Of a stretch of DNA of 29,270 bases, positions 7,693-15,961 are shown one piece after another; position 1 is the stretch's first letter, and each line of letters opens with the position of its first letter. The position numbers and the translations under genes are program-made. The notes below the pieces were generated by a model. The model ran no database searches and was not told the DNA's origin. It was given only the letters and a program-made list of their open reading frames with translations. Origin of the DNA: an uncultured Clostridia bacterium (GTDB taxonomy: Bacteria; Bacillota; Clostridia; TANB77; CAG-508). The stretch covers positions 1 through 29,270 of the forward strand of contig CAKPOI010000017.1 in the NCBI GenBank assembly GCA_934169775.1, read 5' to 3'.

Positions 7693-8382
7693 ATGGATAT
7701 TATAGGATTTATAGGTGTGTATGATAAAACAGATTTGTTAATAAATGTAGCTAAGATATTAACTACAATGAAAAAAAGAGTACTAATAATAGATACTACA
7801 ATTGAACAAAGAACTAAATATGTTGTTCCAGCTATAAATCCTACAGCTTCTTATATAACAAATTTTGAAGAGTTTGATGTGGCAGTTGGATTTAATAATT
7901 TAGAGCAAATTAAACAATATTTAGGAGAAGAAGAATTACAATATGATATAGTTTTAGTTAATGTAGATTTTGTAGAAACATTAGGAAAATTTGAAATATT
8001 AAAAGCTAAGAGAAATTTCTTTGTTACAGGATTTGATTTATATTCTTTAAAAAAAGGATTAGAAATTTTAAATTCTTTAAATGAAACAGTTAATCTTACA
8101 AAAATTTTATTTGGAATAGATAAAATAAGTGAGGGAAATGAATATTTGAATTTCTTATCAGCAAATTATAGAATTGACTGGAATAGTATAGAAATAATTG
8201 TACCAATAGAACTTGAAAATTTAGCAGCTTGTATGAATAATCAAAGAATACAAAAAATAAAGTTTTCTAATTTCACTGTACAATATAAAGATGCACTTAT
8301 ATTTATAACACAAGAAATATTAGGAGAATCTACAGATTCAACAATCAGAAGAATTGTAAAAATGATAGAAAAAGGAGCATAA
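7693..8382 (+). CDS. CpaE-like ParA/MinD-fold protein with degenerate P-loop
   Basis: This 229-residue protein has the N-terminal look of a MinD/ParA ATPase (MDIIGFIGVYDKTDLLINVAKIL, then RVLIIDT), but the Walker A is altered. Aligned to KGGxGKT, residues 7-13 read IGVYDKT. The signature lysine is lost and the Gly before Lys is Asp, while the Lys-Thr pair (12-13) remains. It is probably a non-hydrolysing partner of the next protein. An in-frame TTG at 7681 is only one base from the AAAGGA ribosome binding site (7674-7679), so the ATG at 7693 is preferred. The stop is two bases before the next ATG, indicating tight coupling. Function is inferred from context. Confidence 0.6.
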   Translation: MDIIGFIGVYDKTDLLINVAKILTTMKKRVLIIDTTIEQRTKYVVPAINPTASYITNFEEFDVAVGFNNLEQIKQYLGEEELQYDIVLVNVDFVETLGKFEILKAKRNFFVTGFDLYSLKKGLEILNSLNETVNLTKILFGIDKISEGNEYLNFLSANYRIDWNSIEIIVPIELENLAACMNNQRIQKIKFSNFTVQYKDALIFITQEILGESTDSTIRRIVKMIEKGA

Positions 8383-8384
8383 GA

Positions 8385-9218
8385 ATGTCAGTTATTACAT
8401 TTTGGAATGGTCAAAAAAAGCAAACTGGAAAAACAATGTCTGTAGTTGCAATTGGAACTTATATGGCAATAGAACATAATGTAAGGACATTGATTATTTC
8501 CACAGATAGAAACCAAGAAAATATACAAAGATGTTTTTGGAGAGAACAAAAACAGAAAAAAATTAATTTTGGTATTTTTGGACCAAATACTAAAAATTTA
8601 GATTCTGAGACTGGTATGAAAGGTCTAGAAAGAATAATCAGAAGTAATAAAATGACTCCAGAAATTATAACAGATTATACAAAAGTAGTTTTTAAAGATA
8701 GACTGGAAGTCCTTTTTGGAACAGATAGTCAAGCAGAAGATGTAATAAATAGTTATATAGATGTTATATCTGTGGCTAATCAATATTATGATAGAATTTT
8801 GATTGATTTAGATTATTCGATTCCAGAAAATGTTAGACAACGAATTTTTGAGATATCTGATGTTATAGTTTTAAATTTAAGTCAAGCTTTATCAGATGTA
8901 GAAAAATTTAGAAAACAAAAAGAAGAAAAAAATGATCCTTTAATTCAATCTTCGAAGACATTATTATTATTTGGAAGATATGATAAGGATTCAAAATATA
9001 ATTATAAAAATATAACAAGATATTTAAAAGAAAAAAATCAGGTTTTAACAGTACCTTATAATACATTGTTTTTTGAGGCAGCAGAAGAAGGAATGGTTGC
9101 AGATTTATTTTTACAGTTTATAAAATATAATAATTCAAATAAAGAAGATGAAAATACATTTTTTGTTAATGAAGTAAAAAGGGCAACTGAGAACATTGTA
9201 TATAGACTTATGAATTAG
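8385..9218 (+). CDS. CpaE-like ParA/MinD-family ATPase
   Basis: This 277-residue protein carries a deviant Walker A typical of ParA/MinD ATPases: residues 11-17 read KKQTGKT, keeping the signature Lys (K11) and the GKT. The central segment DRILIDLDYSIPENV matches the switch II / Walker B region. In Tad systems CpaE/TadZ of this fold localises the pilus machine at the membrane or pole. Its ribosome binding site (AAAGGAG) lies in the last codons of the preceding gene, so the two ATPase-like proteins are probably made in fixed proportion and may form a heterodimer. The CpaF-like gene follows after 27 bases. Confidence 0.7.
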   Translation: MSVITFWNGQKKQTGKTMSVVAIGTYMAIEHNVRTLIISTDRNQENIQRCFWREQKQKKINFGIFGPNTKNLDSETGMKGLERIIRSNKMTPEIITDYTKVVFKDRLEVLFGTDSQAEDVINSYIDVISVANQYYDRILIDLDYSIPENVRQRIFEISDVIVLNLSQALSDVEKFRKQKEEKNDPLIQSSKTLLLFGRYDKDSKYNYKNITRYLKEKNQVLTVPYNTLFFEAAEEGMVADLFLQFIKYNNSNKEDENTFFVNEVKRATENIVYRLMN

Positions 9219-9245
9219 ATATGAAAAAGAAGGGAGAAAAGGACA

Positions 9246-11159
9246 ATGACAATTACTAATGTTTTACTATCTGTAGTAGTTATTATTATCGCTGGAATGG
9301 CAATTTATTATTATATAAAAAAGCAAAAAGAACAAGAAATAGAAACTACTGTTGTTGTTGATGATAAAACTTATACTTTGGATATGATGAAAGAGTTTGT
9401 AAAGAAAAGATTAGATGAAATTACAAAAGTTAATCTTTATGATATAGGTCTTTCTGAAGAAGAATTAAAGAGAAGAAAAAATAAAAAGTATGAGTTAAAA
9501 AAGGCTTTAAAAGGTTGTACATATGGTGATGTTAATGATAAGAAATATGTAAAAGAATTAATTTATGATTTACTTGCTAAAGAATATGGAGTGGATGAAA
9601 CAAATATATCTAAAGCAATTCCTTTTGATGTACCTTCTTTATTAACTCCACAAGATAAATTTGATATTTTAATTTATGCATATAAGAAAGATTTTGGATA
9701 TGAAGCCTTAACAGAATTAATTAAAAAATATAATTTAGCAGAACTAAAATATTTAGATGGCGAAGCAAAGCCTTCATATGTTATTACTTCACAAGAAATA
9801 GAAGATATATATGAAAAAGAAAATATACCTTTAAAATTTCAAGATAAGTTGGCTATAGTTGTTCAAAGAATATATCAACATTATAAAGGATATAGTTCAA
9901 TAGATGAAGTACGTGATATGAATATAGATGGTATATCTGGTGGTGTATCAGGTTTACCAGAAAGCTTTTTAAGTCAAGTAGCACAAACTTCAAGTGGTGA
10001 TTATTTAACTCAAGTTTCAGAACATAAAGTACCAAGAGCTTGTGATAGTATTTGGATATTTTTCCAAGGTAAATCTATACGATTAGCATTTTTAAGTTTT
10101 GGAACAGAAGCAGAATTAAAAAGAGTATGTCAAAATATTTATAAATATAATAACCCAGGACAATTGTCAGATACAAATGGTTATAAAATTAATGAAATGA
10201 AAGATGGTTCTCGTGTTGTTGTTGTTAGACCAAGCTTTTCTGAAACATGGGCATTTTTCGTAAGAAAATTCGATGTTAAACGTTCAACATTGGAACAATG
10301 GTTTAAAGGAGAACCAGGTTGTGATGATTCTATAGCATTATTAAAATATTTAGTAAAAGGTGCTAGAATTATTTCAATAACAGGTGAGCAAGGTTGTGGT
10401 AAAACAACAATGCTTATGGGAATGATAGAAAATATTTATGAAACAATGAATATTCGTGTTCAAGAAACTGCATTTGAGTTGCACTTAAGAAAAATATATC
10501 CTACAAGAAATATTTTAACTTTCCGTGAAACAGATACAATTTCTGGACAAGAAGGTTTGGACGTTCAAAAGAAAACTGATGGTTCTGTTAATATAATTGG
10601 TGAGGTTGCAACTGACCCCGTAGCTTCTTGGATGATTCAAGCTGCACAGGTTGCTTCTAAGTTTACATTATTTACACACCATGCTAAAACTTTTCCTAAC
10701 TTAGTAACTGCATTGCGTAACTCAATGCTTAGAACAGGTGTATTTAAAAATGAAAAAACAGCTGAAGAACAAGTTGTACAAGTATTAAATTTTGATATTC
10801 ATTTAAAGAAAGATTTTAAAGGAAAAAGATATGTAGAAAGAATTACAGAATGTATTCCAATTGAAAGTAAAAATGAATATACTTATGATCATAGAAAAGA
10901 AACAACATTAGAAGGTAAATTTGATAAATTCTTTGATAATGCTACACAATTTTTTACAAAAACTACAGATAAAGAATTGTATGTATATCGTAATATATTA
11001 GAATATGTAGATGGAGAGTATGTAATTACAAATCCAATTACAGATGAAAATATTGTTGAAATGAGAAATAATATGGATGACAATGATAGAGAAGAATTTG
11101 ACAAATTTATAGAAAAACATTGGAAAAAAGCTAAAAAGGTAAGAAAAACTATATCATAG
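9246..11159 (+). CDS. CpaF/TadA-like secretion ATPase with N-terminal membrane anchor
   Basis: This 637-residue protein is a hexameric-type secretion ATPase of the CpaF/TadA group that would power pilus assembly. Walker A is GEQGCGKT (380-387), Walker B is VNIIGEV (448-454), and the His box is TLFTHHAKTFPNL (474-486). The preceding domain has the CpaF pattern DGSRVVVVRPSFSETWAFFVRKFD (320-343). Unusually, the N-terminus is a transmembrane helix (about 4-24) followed by a basic YYYIKKQKEQ, and roughly residues 40-200 are longer and more divergent than in standard CpaF (about 450 residues). The ribosome binding site AAGGGAGAAAAGG precedes the ATG. The membrane anchor would tether the motor to the platform encoded next. 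Confidence 0.85.
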   Translation: MTITNVLLSVVVIIIAGMAIYYYIKKQKEQEIETTVVVDDKTYTLDMMKEFVKKRLDEITKVNLYDIGLSEEELKRRKNKKYELKKALKGCTYGDVNDKKYVKELIYDLLAKEYGVDETNISKAIPFDVPSLLTPQDKFDILIYAYKKDFGYEALTELIKKYNLAELKYLDGEAKPSYVITSQEIEDIYEKENIPLKFQDKLAIVVQRIYQHYKGYSSIDEVRDMNIDGISGGVSGLPESFLSQVAQTSSGDYLTQVSEHKVPRACDSIWIFFQGKSIRLAFLSFGTEAELKRVCQNIYKYNNPGQLSDTNGYKINEMKDGSRVVVVRPSFSETWAFFVRKFDVKRSTLEQWFKGEPGCDDSIALLKYLVKGARIISITGEQGCGKTTMLMGMIENIYETMNIRVQETAFELHLRKIYPTRNILTFRETDTISGQEGLDVQKKTDGSVNIIGEVATDPVASWMIQAAQVASKFTLFTHHAKTFPNLVTALRNSMLRTGVFKNEKTAEEQVVQVLNFDIHLKKDFKGKRYVERITECIPIESKNEYTYDHRKETTLEGKFDKFFDNATQFFTKTTDKELYVYRNILEYVDGEYVITNPITDENIVEMRNNMDDNDREEFDKFIEKHWKKAKKVRKTIS

Positions 11160-11174
11160 CAGGAGGTGAAATAG

Positions 11175-13256
11175 GTGTCAAATCAAATACTTTTTATCAT
11201 TATGGGAGTTACAGTAGGAATTCTTGTATTGGTTACATTTTTATATCTTTTTATGCGTAAAAAAATGCAGAAATCTGAATATGTAAAATTACAAAAATTA
11301 CGTCAAGGTACAAGAGCAGAAAAATTTTCAGCTGAAATTTTGTATCAAAAACTATATATTACATATATGAAGGTTCCATTTTTGAAACGTTATATGCTAA
11401 AACTTAGAAGAAGATTGGAAATCATTAATATAGATGATGAGTATAACACAAGACGTGATGCTTCTAAGATTATGACAAAGGCACTTGCTATTTTACTTCC
11501 AGTTATTGTAGTAACAATAGCTATTACACATAATAACTATTTATTAATGTTCATCTTATTGATGTTTGAATTATTTATGGTAGATATATTAATAGATGGT
11601 TCTGTAGATAAATTAGATGATAAATTATTAAAACAACAAATAACATTCTTTTCTGAAATAAGACATGCTTATCATGAATTTAATATGGTTGAAGAAGCAA
11701 TTTATCAAGTTTCTCAAGATGATGAGATGGATGTTTCAAGACAAGGTGAAAAAATATATGAAATATTAATATCAGATGATCCAGAAACAGAATTGGAAAA
11801 ATATTATGATATTGCTCCTAATAGTTATTTAAAAGAATTTGCTGGAGTTTCATATTTAACTAAAGAATTTGGTGATAGAAAAATAGATGGGGCATCTTTG
11901 TATTTAAAAAATGTTGATAATATCACTCAAGAAATGCAATTGGAAATATTAAAAAGAGAAAAATTAAACTATGTATTTCAGAGTTTGTCAGTTATAGCAA
12001 TTGTTCCAGTTTTAATGCTAGAACCATTAAAATCTTGGGCTATATCTAATTTCTCTTTTGTTGAAAGCTGGTATAATGGAAAACCAGGAACAATAGTACA
12101 ATTTCTTATATTATTAGTAACATTTATTTCTTATATATTAGTTAGAAAATTAAAGGATAATGGTTCTACTAATCAAAAAAATCAAGGTTTATCAAATCCT
12201 TGGCAAGCAAAGATATATAAGAATCCTATTGGTAAAAAAATTGTAAATTTATTTATGCCAAAAGATGGTACAAAAGATTATAGAAAATTGCAAAAACTTT
12301 TGAAGGATTCTGCATCTCGTTTAAAGATGGAATGGGTATATGTAAATAGAATTACTTTATCTATAGCAGTATTTATGATATCATTATTTATGTTTATGTA
12401 TTTACATAAAGTATCAGTTAATTTAGTTTATACAGAGCCAACAACAGATTATGATTTAGTAACTGGAATGACAGCTACACAAAGAGAAAAAGCTATGGAA
12501 TTAACTGAGCAAGATAATACATTTTTGAAGAAATTTAAAGGAAATTTAAAAACTTCTAAAAAGGACATAGAGAAGGAAATTAGAAAATCAAAATATTATA
12601 CAGATTCAACTGATGTACAAATAGAAAATGCAGTTGATAGAATTTATGATAAATTGCAAACTATTAATAGTGAATATATGCAATGGTTTGAGTTTTTGCT
12701 AGCTTTTGTATTTGGCATTATTGGATATATGGCACCTATTTGGTTGTTGTATTTCCAAATGAGGATGAGACAATTGGAAATGGAAGATGAAGTTATGCAA
12801 TTCCAAACTATTATTCTAATGTTAATGCGTATTGAAAGGGTTAATGTTGAAATTATTTTGGAATGGCTAGAAAGATATTCAAATATTTTCTATGAGCCAA
12901 TATCTAAGTGTGTTAATAACTATGAATCTGGTCCATGGGAAGCTTTAGAGGATTTAAAAAATGATATTACATATGAGCCTTTAATTACTATTGTGGAAAG
13001 CTTACAAGCTGCTGTTGAAAAAATTCCAATTAAAGATGCTTTTGATGAATTAGATTCAGAAAGAGAATATTACAGAGAGAAGAGAAAGGCATCAAATGAA
13101 AGATTAATTAGTAGAAAAGGAATGATTGGTAAAGTAATTGGTTTTGCACCTATGGTGTCATTATTTGTAGCATATTTAATTATACCTCTTGTATTTATTG
13201 GTCTTACAAGTATGTCTACTTCAATGGCTTCTGCATCAAGTTCTACTATTAAATAA
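11175..13256 (+). CDS. TadB-TadC-like pilus platform protein, two modules in one chain
   Basis: This 693-residue polytopic protein appears to join two type II secretion F-like modules that in standard Tad loci are the separate proteins TadB and TadC (about 300 residues each). Module 1 has TM segments near 7-27 and 110-150, a cytoplasmic region with QQITFFSEIRHAYHEFNMVEEAI (about 155-177), and TM pairs near 275-300 and 310-330. Module 2 has TM segments near 390-412 and 520-545, the similar VMQFQTIILMLMRIERVNVEIILEWL, and a terminal TM near 655-680. The start is GTG with AGGAGGTGAAATAG upstream. A linker at about 330-375 and a charged segment (430-500) separate the parts. It would form the inner-membrane platform for the CpaF-like motor. 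Confidence 0.75.
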   Translation: MSNQILFIIMGVTVGILVLVTFLYLFMRKKMQKSEYVKLQKLRQGTRAEKFSAEILYQKLYITYMKVPFLKRYMLKLRRRLEIINIDDEYNTRRDASKIMTKALAILLPVIVVTIAITHNNYLLMFILLMFELFMVDILIDGSVDKLDDKLLKQQITFFSEIRHAYHEFNMVEEAIYQVSQDDEMDVSRQGEKIYEILISDDPETELEKYYDIAPNSYLKEFAGVSYLTKEFGDRKIDGASLYLKNVDNITQEMQLEILKREKLNYVFQSLSVIAIVPVLMLEPLKSWAISNFSFVESWYNGKPGTIVQFLILLVTFISYILVRKLKDNGSTNQKNQGLSNPWQAKIYKNPIGKKIVNLFMPKDGTKDYRKLQKLLKDSASRLKMEWVYVNRITLSIAVFMISLFMFMYLHKVSVNLVYTEPTTDYDLVTGMTATQREKAMELTEQDNTFLKKFKGNLKTSKKDIEKEIRKSKYYTDSTDVQIENAVDRIYDKLQTINSEYMQWFEFLLAFVFGIIGYMAPIWLLYFQMRMRQLEMEDEVMQFQTIILMLMRIERVNVEIILEWLERYSNIFYEPISKCVNNYESGPWEALEDLKNDITYEPLITIVESLQAAVEKIPIKDAFDELDSEREYYREKRKASNERLISRKGMIGKVIGFAPMVSLFVAYLIIPLVFIGLTSMSTSMASASSSTIK

Positions 13257-13283
13257 AGGAAAAGAGTTTAATTCTTTTCCTTT
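13255..13283 (+). other. Intercistronic hairpin after the platform gene
   Basis: AAAGGAAAAGA (13255-13265) pairs perfectly with TCTTTTCCTTT (13273-13283) over 11 bp. No T tract follows, so it could be a partial terminator or an mRNA 3'-end stabiliser dividing machinery genes from pilin-like genes. Confidence 0.6.
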
Positions 13284-13322
13284 ATAAAAATAAGGTACTT
13301 TTTAGAAAGGAATGTGATGTAA

Positions 13323-14036
13323 ATGGAGAATGCGTCAAAGGCTTTATTAATGGCAGCTGGTGTTTTGATTGTTATATTAATTGTTTCAGTGTTTATGTTT
13401 TTTATTAATCAAGTATCTGATTATCAAAAAACAAATGAAGATGCTATAAAAGATTCTCAACTTTCGACTTTTAATGAACAATTTGCGCAATATGCAAGAA
13501 AAGATTTGAAGGGTGTAGATATAATTTCTGTTGTAAATAAAGTTATAAATTTTAACCAAAAAAATTCAGGTGCAGGTGAAATAGATTATACTCAAAAAAT
13601 TACAGTAAAGGTTACTTTGGGTCAAAGTTTTAAAACAAGATATCAAGACAGTTTAGATGATAATTTAAAATTATTTAAGAATGATCCATATACGATAAAA
13701 AATAGTAATAATGAGCTTTGTAATGTTATTAATTATCAAAAAACTTTAGAAGATAAATATTCTTTAAAACTTTTAGATAAAATGTCTTCTAATTATGAAG
13801 CTTTAAAGACTTACTATACAGCAAAAACAGAAGATGAAAGAAAAAATGGAAAATCAGTTGAGGAAGTTACAGGCAAAGATTTAGGAATTAATAGTTCTAA
13901 TTATCAACAACTTCTTAATGATATTGTACAACATAGAGAATATGCAGAATTTAAGACTGCTAGTTTTACAATTGTTGGTGAACCTACTTATGTAAATGGT
14001 CAAATTTCTAGTATGGAGTTTGCTTTTAAACCTTAA
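13323..14036 (+). CDS. Pilin-like protein, MENA-type N-terminus (1)
   Basis: This 237-residue protein begins MENASKALLMAAGVL and enters a hydrophobic helix at once (about 7-29). It has no basic leader and no G/(E,F) prepilin-peptidase site. After the helix comes the motif shared by its neighbours, LSTFNEQFAQYARKDLKGVDIISVVNKV (about 47-74). A large C-terminal globular part ends in the strand-like QISSMEFAFKP. The overall plan is that of a pilin: hydrophobic N-terminal helix, spacer helix, beta-rich head. It is the largest of the leaderless set and could be a minor or tip subunit. The ribosome binding site is GAAAGGAATGTGATGTAA. No known family name was recognised. Confidence 0.7.
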   Translation: MENASKALLMAAGVLIVILIVSVFMFFINQVSDYQKTNEDAIKDSQLSTFNEQFAQYARKDLKGVDIISVVNKVINFNQKNSGAGEIDYTQKITVKVTLGQSFKTRYQDSLDDNLKLFKNDPYTIKNSNNELCNVINYQKTLEDKYSLKLLDKMSSNYEALKTYYTAKTEDERKNGKSVEEVTGKDLGINSSNYQQLLNDIVQHREYAEFKTASFTIVGEPTYVNGQISSMEFAFKP

Positions 14037-14082
14037 AATTTTGAAAACGTGTTTATGTTTTTGGAAGGGATGTGATTAATAA

Positions 14083-14523
14083 TTGGAAAATGCATCAAGA
14101 GCATTGATAATGGCTGCTGAAGTTTTAATTGCTATGATGATAATAAGTTTGGGAGTATTTGTTTTTTATAATTATCGTCAAACTTATAATGATATACATA
14201 GTAAAAAGGCTGAGCAACAATTAGTTCAATTTAATTCAAAATATACAAAATATCTAGATTCTACAGATTTGACTATTTATGATGTTCGTACAATTGTTAA
14301 CACTGCCAAAAAAGATAATGAAACTTTAGACGAAAGCGAAAAAATTGTTGTTACTTTCAATGGAACAAATGTTATGGATGAGCAAGATAATTACTGGGAT
14401 AGCATGATATTGGGTCAAGTAAATTCTATAAGAACAGGCAATACAGAACTTCCTAAATATAAATTTATGACGCCTGGTTATGATGACAATGGAAAAATTA
14501 AGACAATAAGAATAACAAATTAA
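14083..14523 (+). CDS. Pilin-like protein, MENA-type N-terminus (2), TTG start
   Basis: This 146-residue protein starts with TTG (14083) and reads MENASRALIMAAEVLIAMMI; the match to its neighbours and the upstream GGAAGGGATGTGA support the TTG start. A single hydrophobic helix (about 7-29) is followed by QLVQFNSKYTKYLDSTDLTIYDVRTIVNTAKKDN, the family motif in a diverged form. The C-terminus ends in the strand DDNGKIKTIRITN, like the endings of the paralogs. No signal peptide or prepilin cleavage site is visible. The weaker start codon and different ribosome-site spacing could set a lower expression level than the 15149 and 15554 copies, which is an inference. Confidence 0.68.
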   Translation: MENASRALIMAAEVLIAMMIISLGVFVFYNYRQTYNDIHSKKAEQQLVQFNSKYTKYLDSTDLTIYDVRTIVNTAKKDNETLDESEKIVVTFNGTNVMDEQDNYWDSMILGQVNSIRTGNTELPKYKFMTPGYDDNGKIKTIRITN

Positions 14524-14607
14524 TTTATATATTAAGTTGGATTTTTAATAAGAGTATATATGTAATCTAAAGAATATAAATAAATGCAAAAAATACGATT
14601 TAAACTG

Positions 14608-14636
14608 TTGCAAAAAAAGTTGTAAAATGTTATAAT
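14608..14636 (+). promoter_or_regulatory. Internal promoter, possibly giving a nearly leaderless transcript
   Basis: TTGCAA (14608-14613), a 17-bp spacer and a perfect TATAAT (14631-14636) end only 13 bases before the ATG at 14650. Transcription would start about 14643, inside the ribosome binding site AAGGAGAG (14640-14647). Confidence 0.55.
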
Positions 14637-14649
14637 TACAAGGAGAGTT

Positions 14650-15081
14650 ATGAAAAAGTTTTTTATATTTTTAATAGTAGTATTAATAATAATTAGCAGT
14701 TTTTGTTATATATATTTAAATTTTCAAGCTAATTATAATACAGTAAAAAAACAAAATTCAGTATTTCAAAATTATTATCAAAAAAATGTTTATGGACCTG
14801 ATGTTGCTACAGCAATTAACAAGGCTATTGATTCTAATACAAAAAATGGGGTAAAAAAAGATAATAATGGAGAATTTATAGAGAATGATTCTAACTCTAT
14901 AAAAATTAGTATCAAAATGATTGATAATGATAATGTTTATTCAATGGAAAAAATTGCAGCAAGTGGAATTGAAAATTTTATTGAATATTACAATAGAATA
15001 ACGTTTAAATGTACTAATGTTGAATATCATAAAAATACTAATTTGGTAAAATCTATGATATTTGAACAAATATCGATTTAG
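14650..15081 (+). CDS. Pilin-like membrane protein with a basic N-terminus
   Basis: This 143-residue protein differs from its neighbours at the N-terminus: MKKFFIFLIVVLIIISSFCYIYL is a basic start plus one hydrophobic helix, like a signal anchor. After the helix it carries the family motif (VKKQNSVFQNYYQKNVYGPDVATAINKAIDSNTKN, about 32-67), which makes it a divergent paralog rather than an unrelated gene. The ending NLVKSMIFEQISI again looks like a terminal beta-strand. AAGGAGAG lies just before the ATG, and a good promoter overlaps this region. A lipoprotein reading (SSFC near residue 19) is possible but lacks a proper lipobox. Confidence 0.6.
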   Translation: MKKFFIFLIVVLIIISSFCYIYLNFQANYNTVKKQNSVFQNYYQKNVYGPDVATAINKAIDSNTKNGVKKDNNGEFIENDSNSIKISIKMIDNDNVYSMEKIAASGIENFIEYYNRITFKCTNVEYHKNTNLVKSMIFEQISI

Positions 15082-15091
15082 TTTTTAATAT

Positions 15092-15107
15092 TACTATGAA
15101 AATAGTA
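15092..15107 (+). other. GAAA-tetraloop hairpin before the duplicated pilin-like genes
   Basis: TACTAT (15092-15097) and ATAGTA (15102-15107) enclose a GAAA loop, a stable GNRA tetraloop. It lies about 40 bases before the next start codon. Confidence 0.4.
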
Positions 15108-15148
15108 GGCAAAAGATAAATGGAAATATACTAAGGAGGTGATTTATT

Positions 15149-15535
15149 ATGGAGAATGCTTCTAAAGCTCTAATAATTGCAGGTGCAATTTTATTATCAA
15201 TATTATTAATTTCATTAGGAATAATGATTTTTAACCAAGCTCAAGATACTGTAACAAATAGTGGAATGACAGAAGCTGAGCTTACATCATTCAATAATAA
15301 ATTTTTGAAATATGAGGGAAAACAAAAAGGTTCAATGGTAAAATCTATGATACAAGATGTAAAATCTAGTAATGACAATGCTTCTGATGGTCATACAATT
15401 ACTGTAACATTAAAGCAGCAAGGTAAAAGTGATCAAACACTTAATTCAACATCTGATATAGATACTAAACATACTTATACTGTAAAAATGATTTATACAA
15501 GTAACAGAATTACCGGAATAGATGTAACATATTAA
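15149..15535 (+). CDS. Pilin-like protein, MENA-type, tandem copy A
   Basis: This 128-residue protein begins MENASKALIIAGAILLSILL. The hydrophobic helix covers about residues 7-29, followed by the spacer QAQDTVTNSGMTEAEL, the family motif FNNKFLKYEGKQKGSMVKSMIQDV (48-71), and a short beta-rich head ending SNRITGIDVTY. It is a close duplicate of the next gene: the first 46 residues are identical and the heads (about 85-128) differ. A strong AAGGAGGTGA ribosome site precedes the ATG, the best of the set, consistent with a major subunit. No leader peptide or prepilin cleavage site is present. Confidence 0.72.
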   Translation: MENASKALIIAGAILLSILLISLGIMIFNQAQDTVTNSGMTEAELTSFNNKFLKYEGKQKGSMVKSMIQDVKSSNDNASDGHTITVTLKQQGKSDQTLNSTSDIDTKHTYTVKMIYTSNRITGIDVTY

Positions 15536-15553
15536 ATAAGGAGGAATTTTAGG

Positions 15554-15940
15554 ATGGAGAATGCTTCAAAGGCTTTAATTATAGCAGGTGCTATATTATT
15601 ATCAATATTATTAATTTCATTAGGAATAATGATTTTTAACCAAGCTCAAGATACAGTAACTAATAGTGGAATGACAGAGGCTGAACTTACAGCATTTAAT
15701 AATAAATTTTTAAAATATGAGGGAAAACAAAAAGGTACAATGGTAAAATCTATGATACAAGATGTAATGGCTAATAATGCAAATGCTTCAGATGGACATA
15801 CAGTTAAGGTTCTTCATGGTAATAATGATATTACGAATGATACAAGCAGTATAAATACTAAACAAACTTATACAATAACAATGCAATATGGAACAAATAA
15901 TACGGGTAATAGAATTACACAAATAAATGTTGCAGGTTAG
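15554..15940 (+). CDS. Pilin-like protein, MENA-type, tandem copy B
   Basis: This 128-residue protein is the second copy of the duplicated pair. Residues 1-46 equal copy A, and most substitutions up to residue 84 are conservative (S47A, S62T). The C-terminal head (KVLHGNNDITNDTSSINTKQ onward, ending NRITQINVAG) is diverged. AAGGAGGAATTTTAGG upstream gives a strong ribosome site, 18 bases after the stop of copy A. Identical membrane helices with variable heads fit two interchangeable or antigenically distinct subunits of one filament; this is inference. Confidence 0.72.
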   Translation: MENASKALIIAGAILLSILLISLGIMIFNQAQDTVTNSGMTEAELTAFNNKFLKYEGKQKGTMVKSMIQDVMANNANASDGHTVKVLHGNNDITNDTSSINTKQTYTITMQYGTNNTGNRITQINVAG

Positions 15941-15961
15941 AAAATTGAGAGGTGATATATT

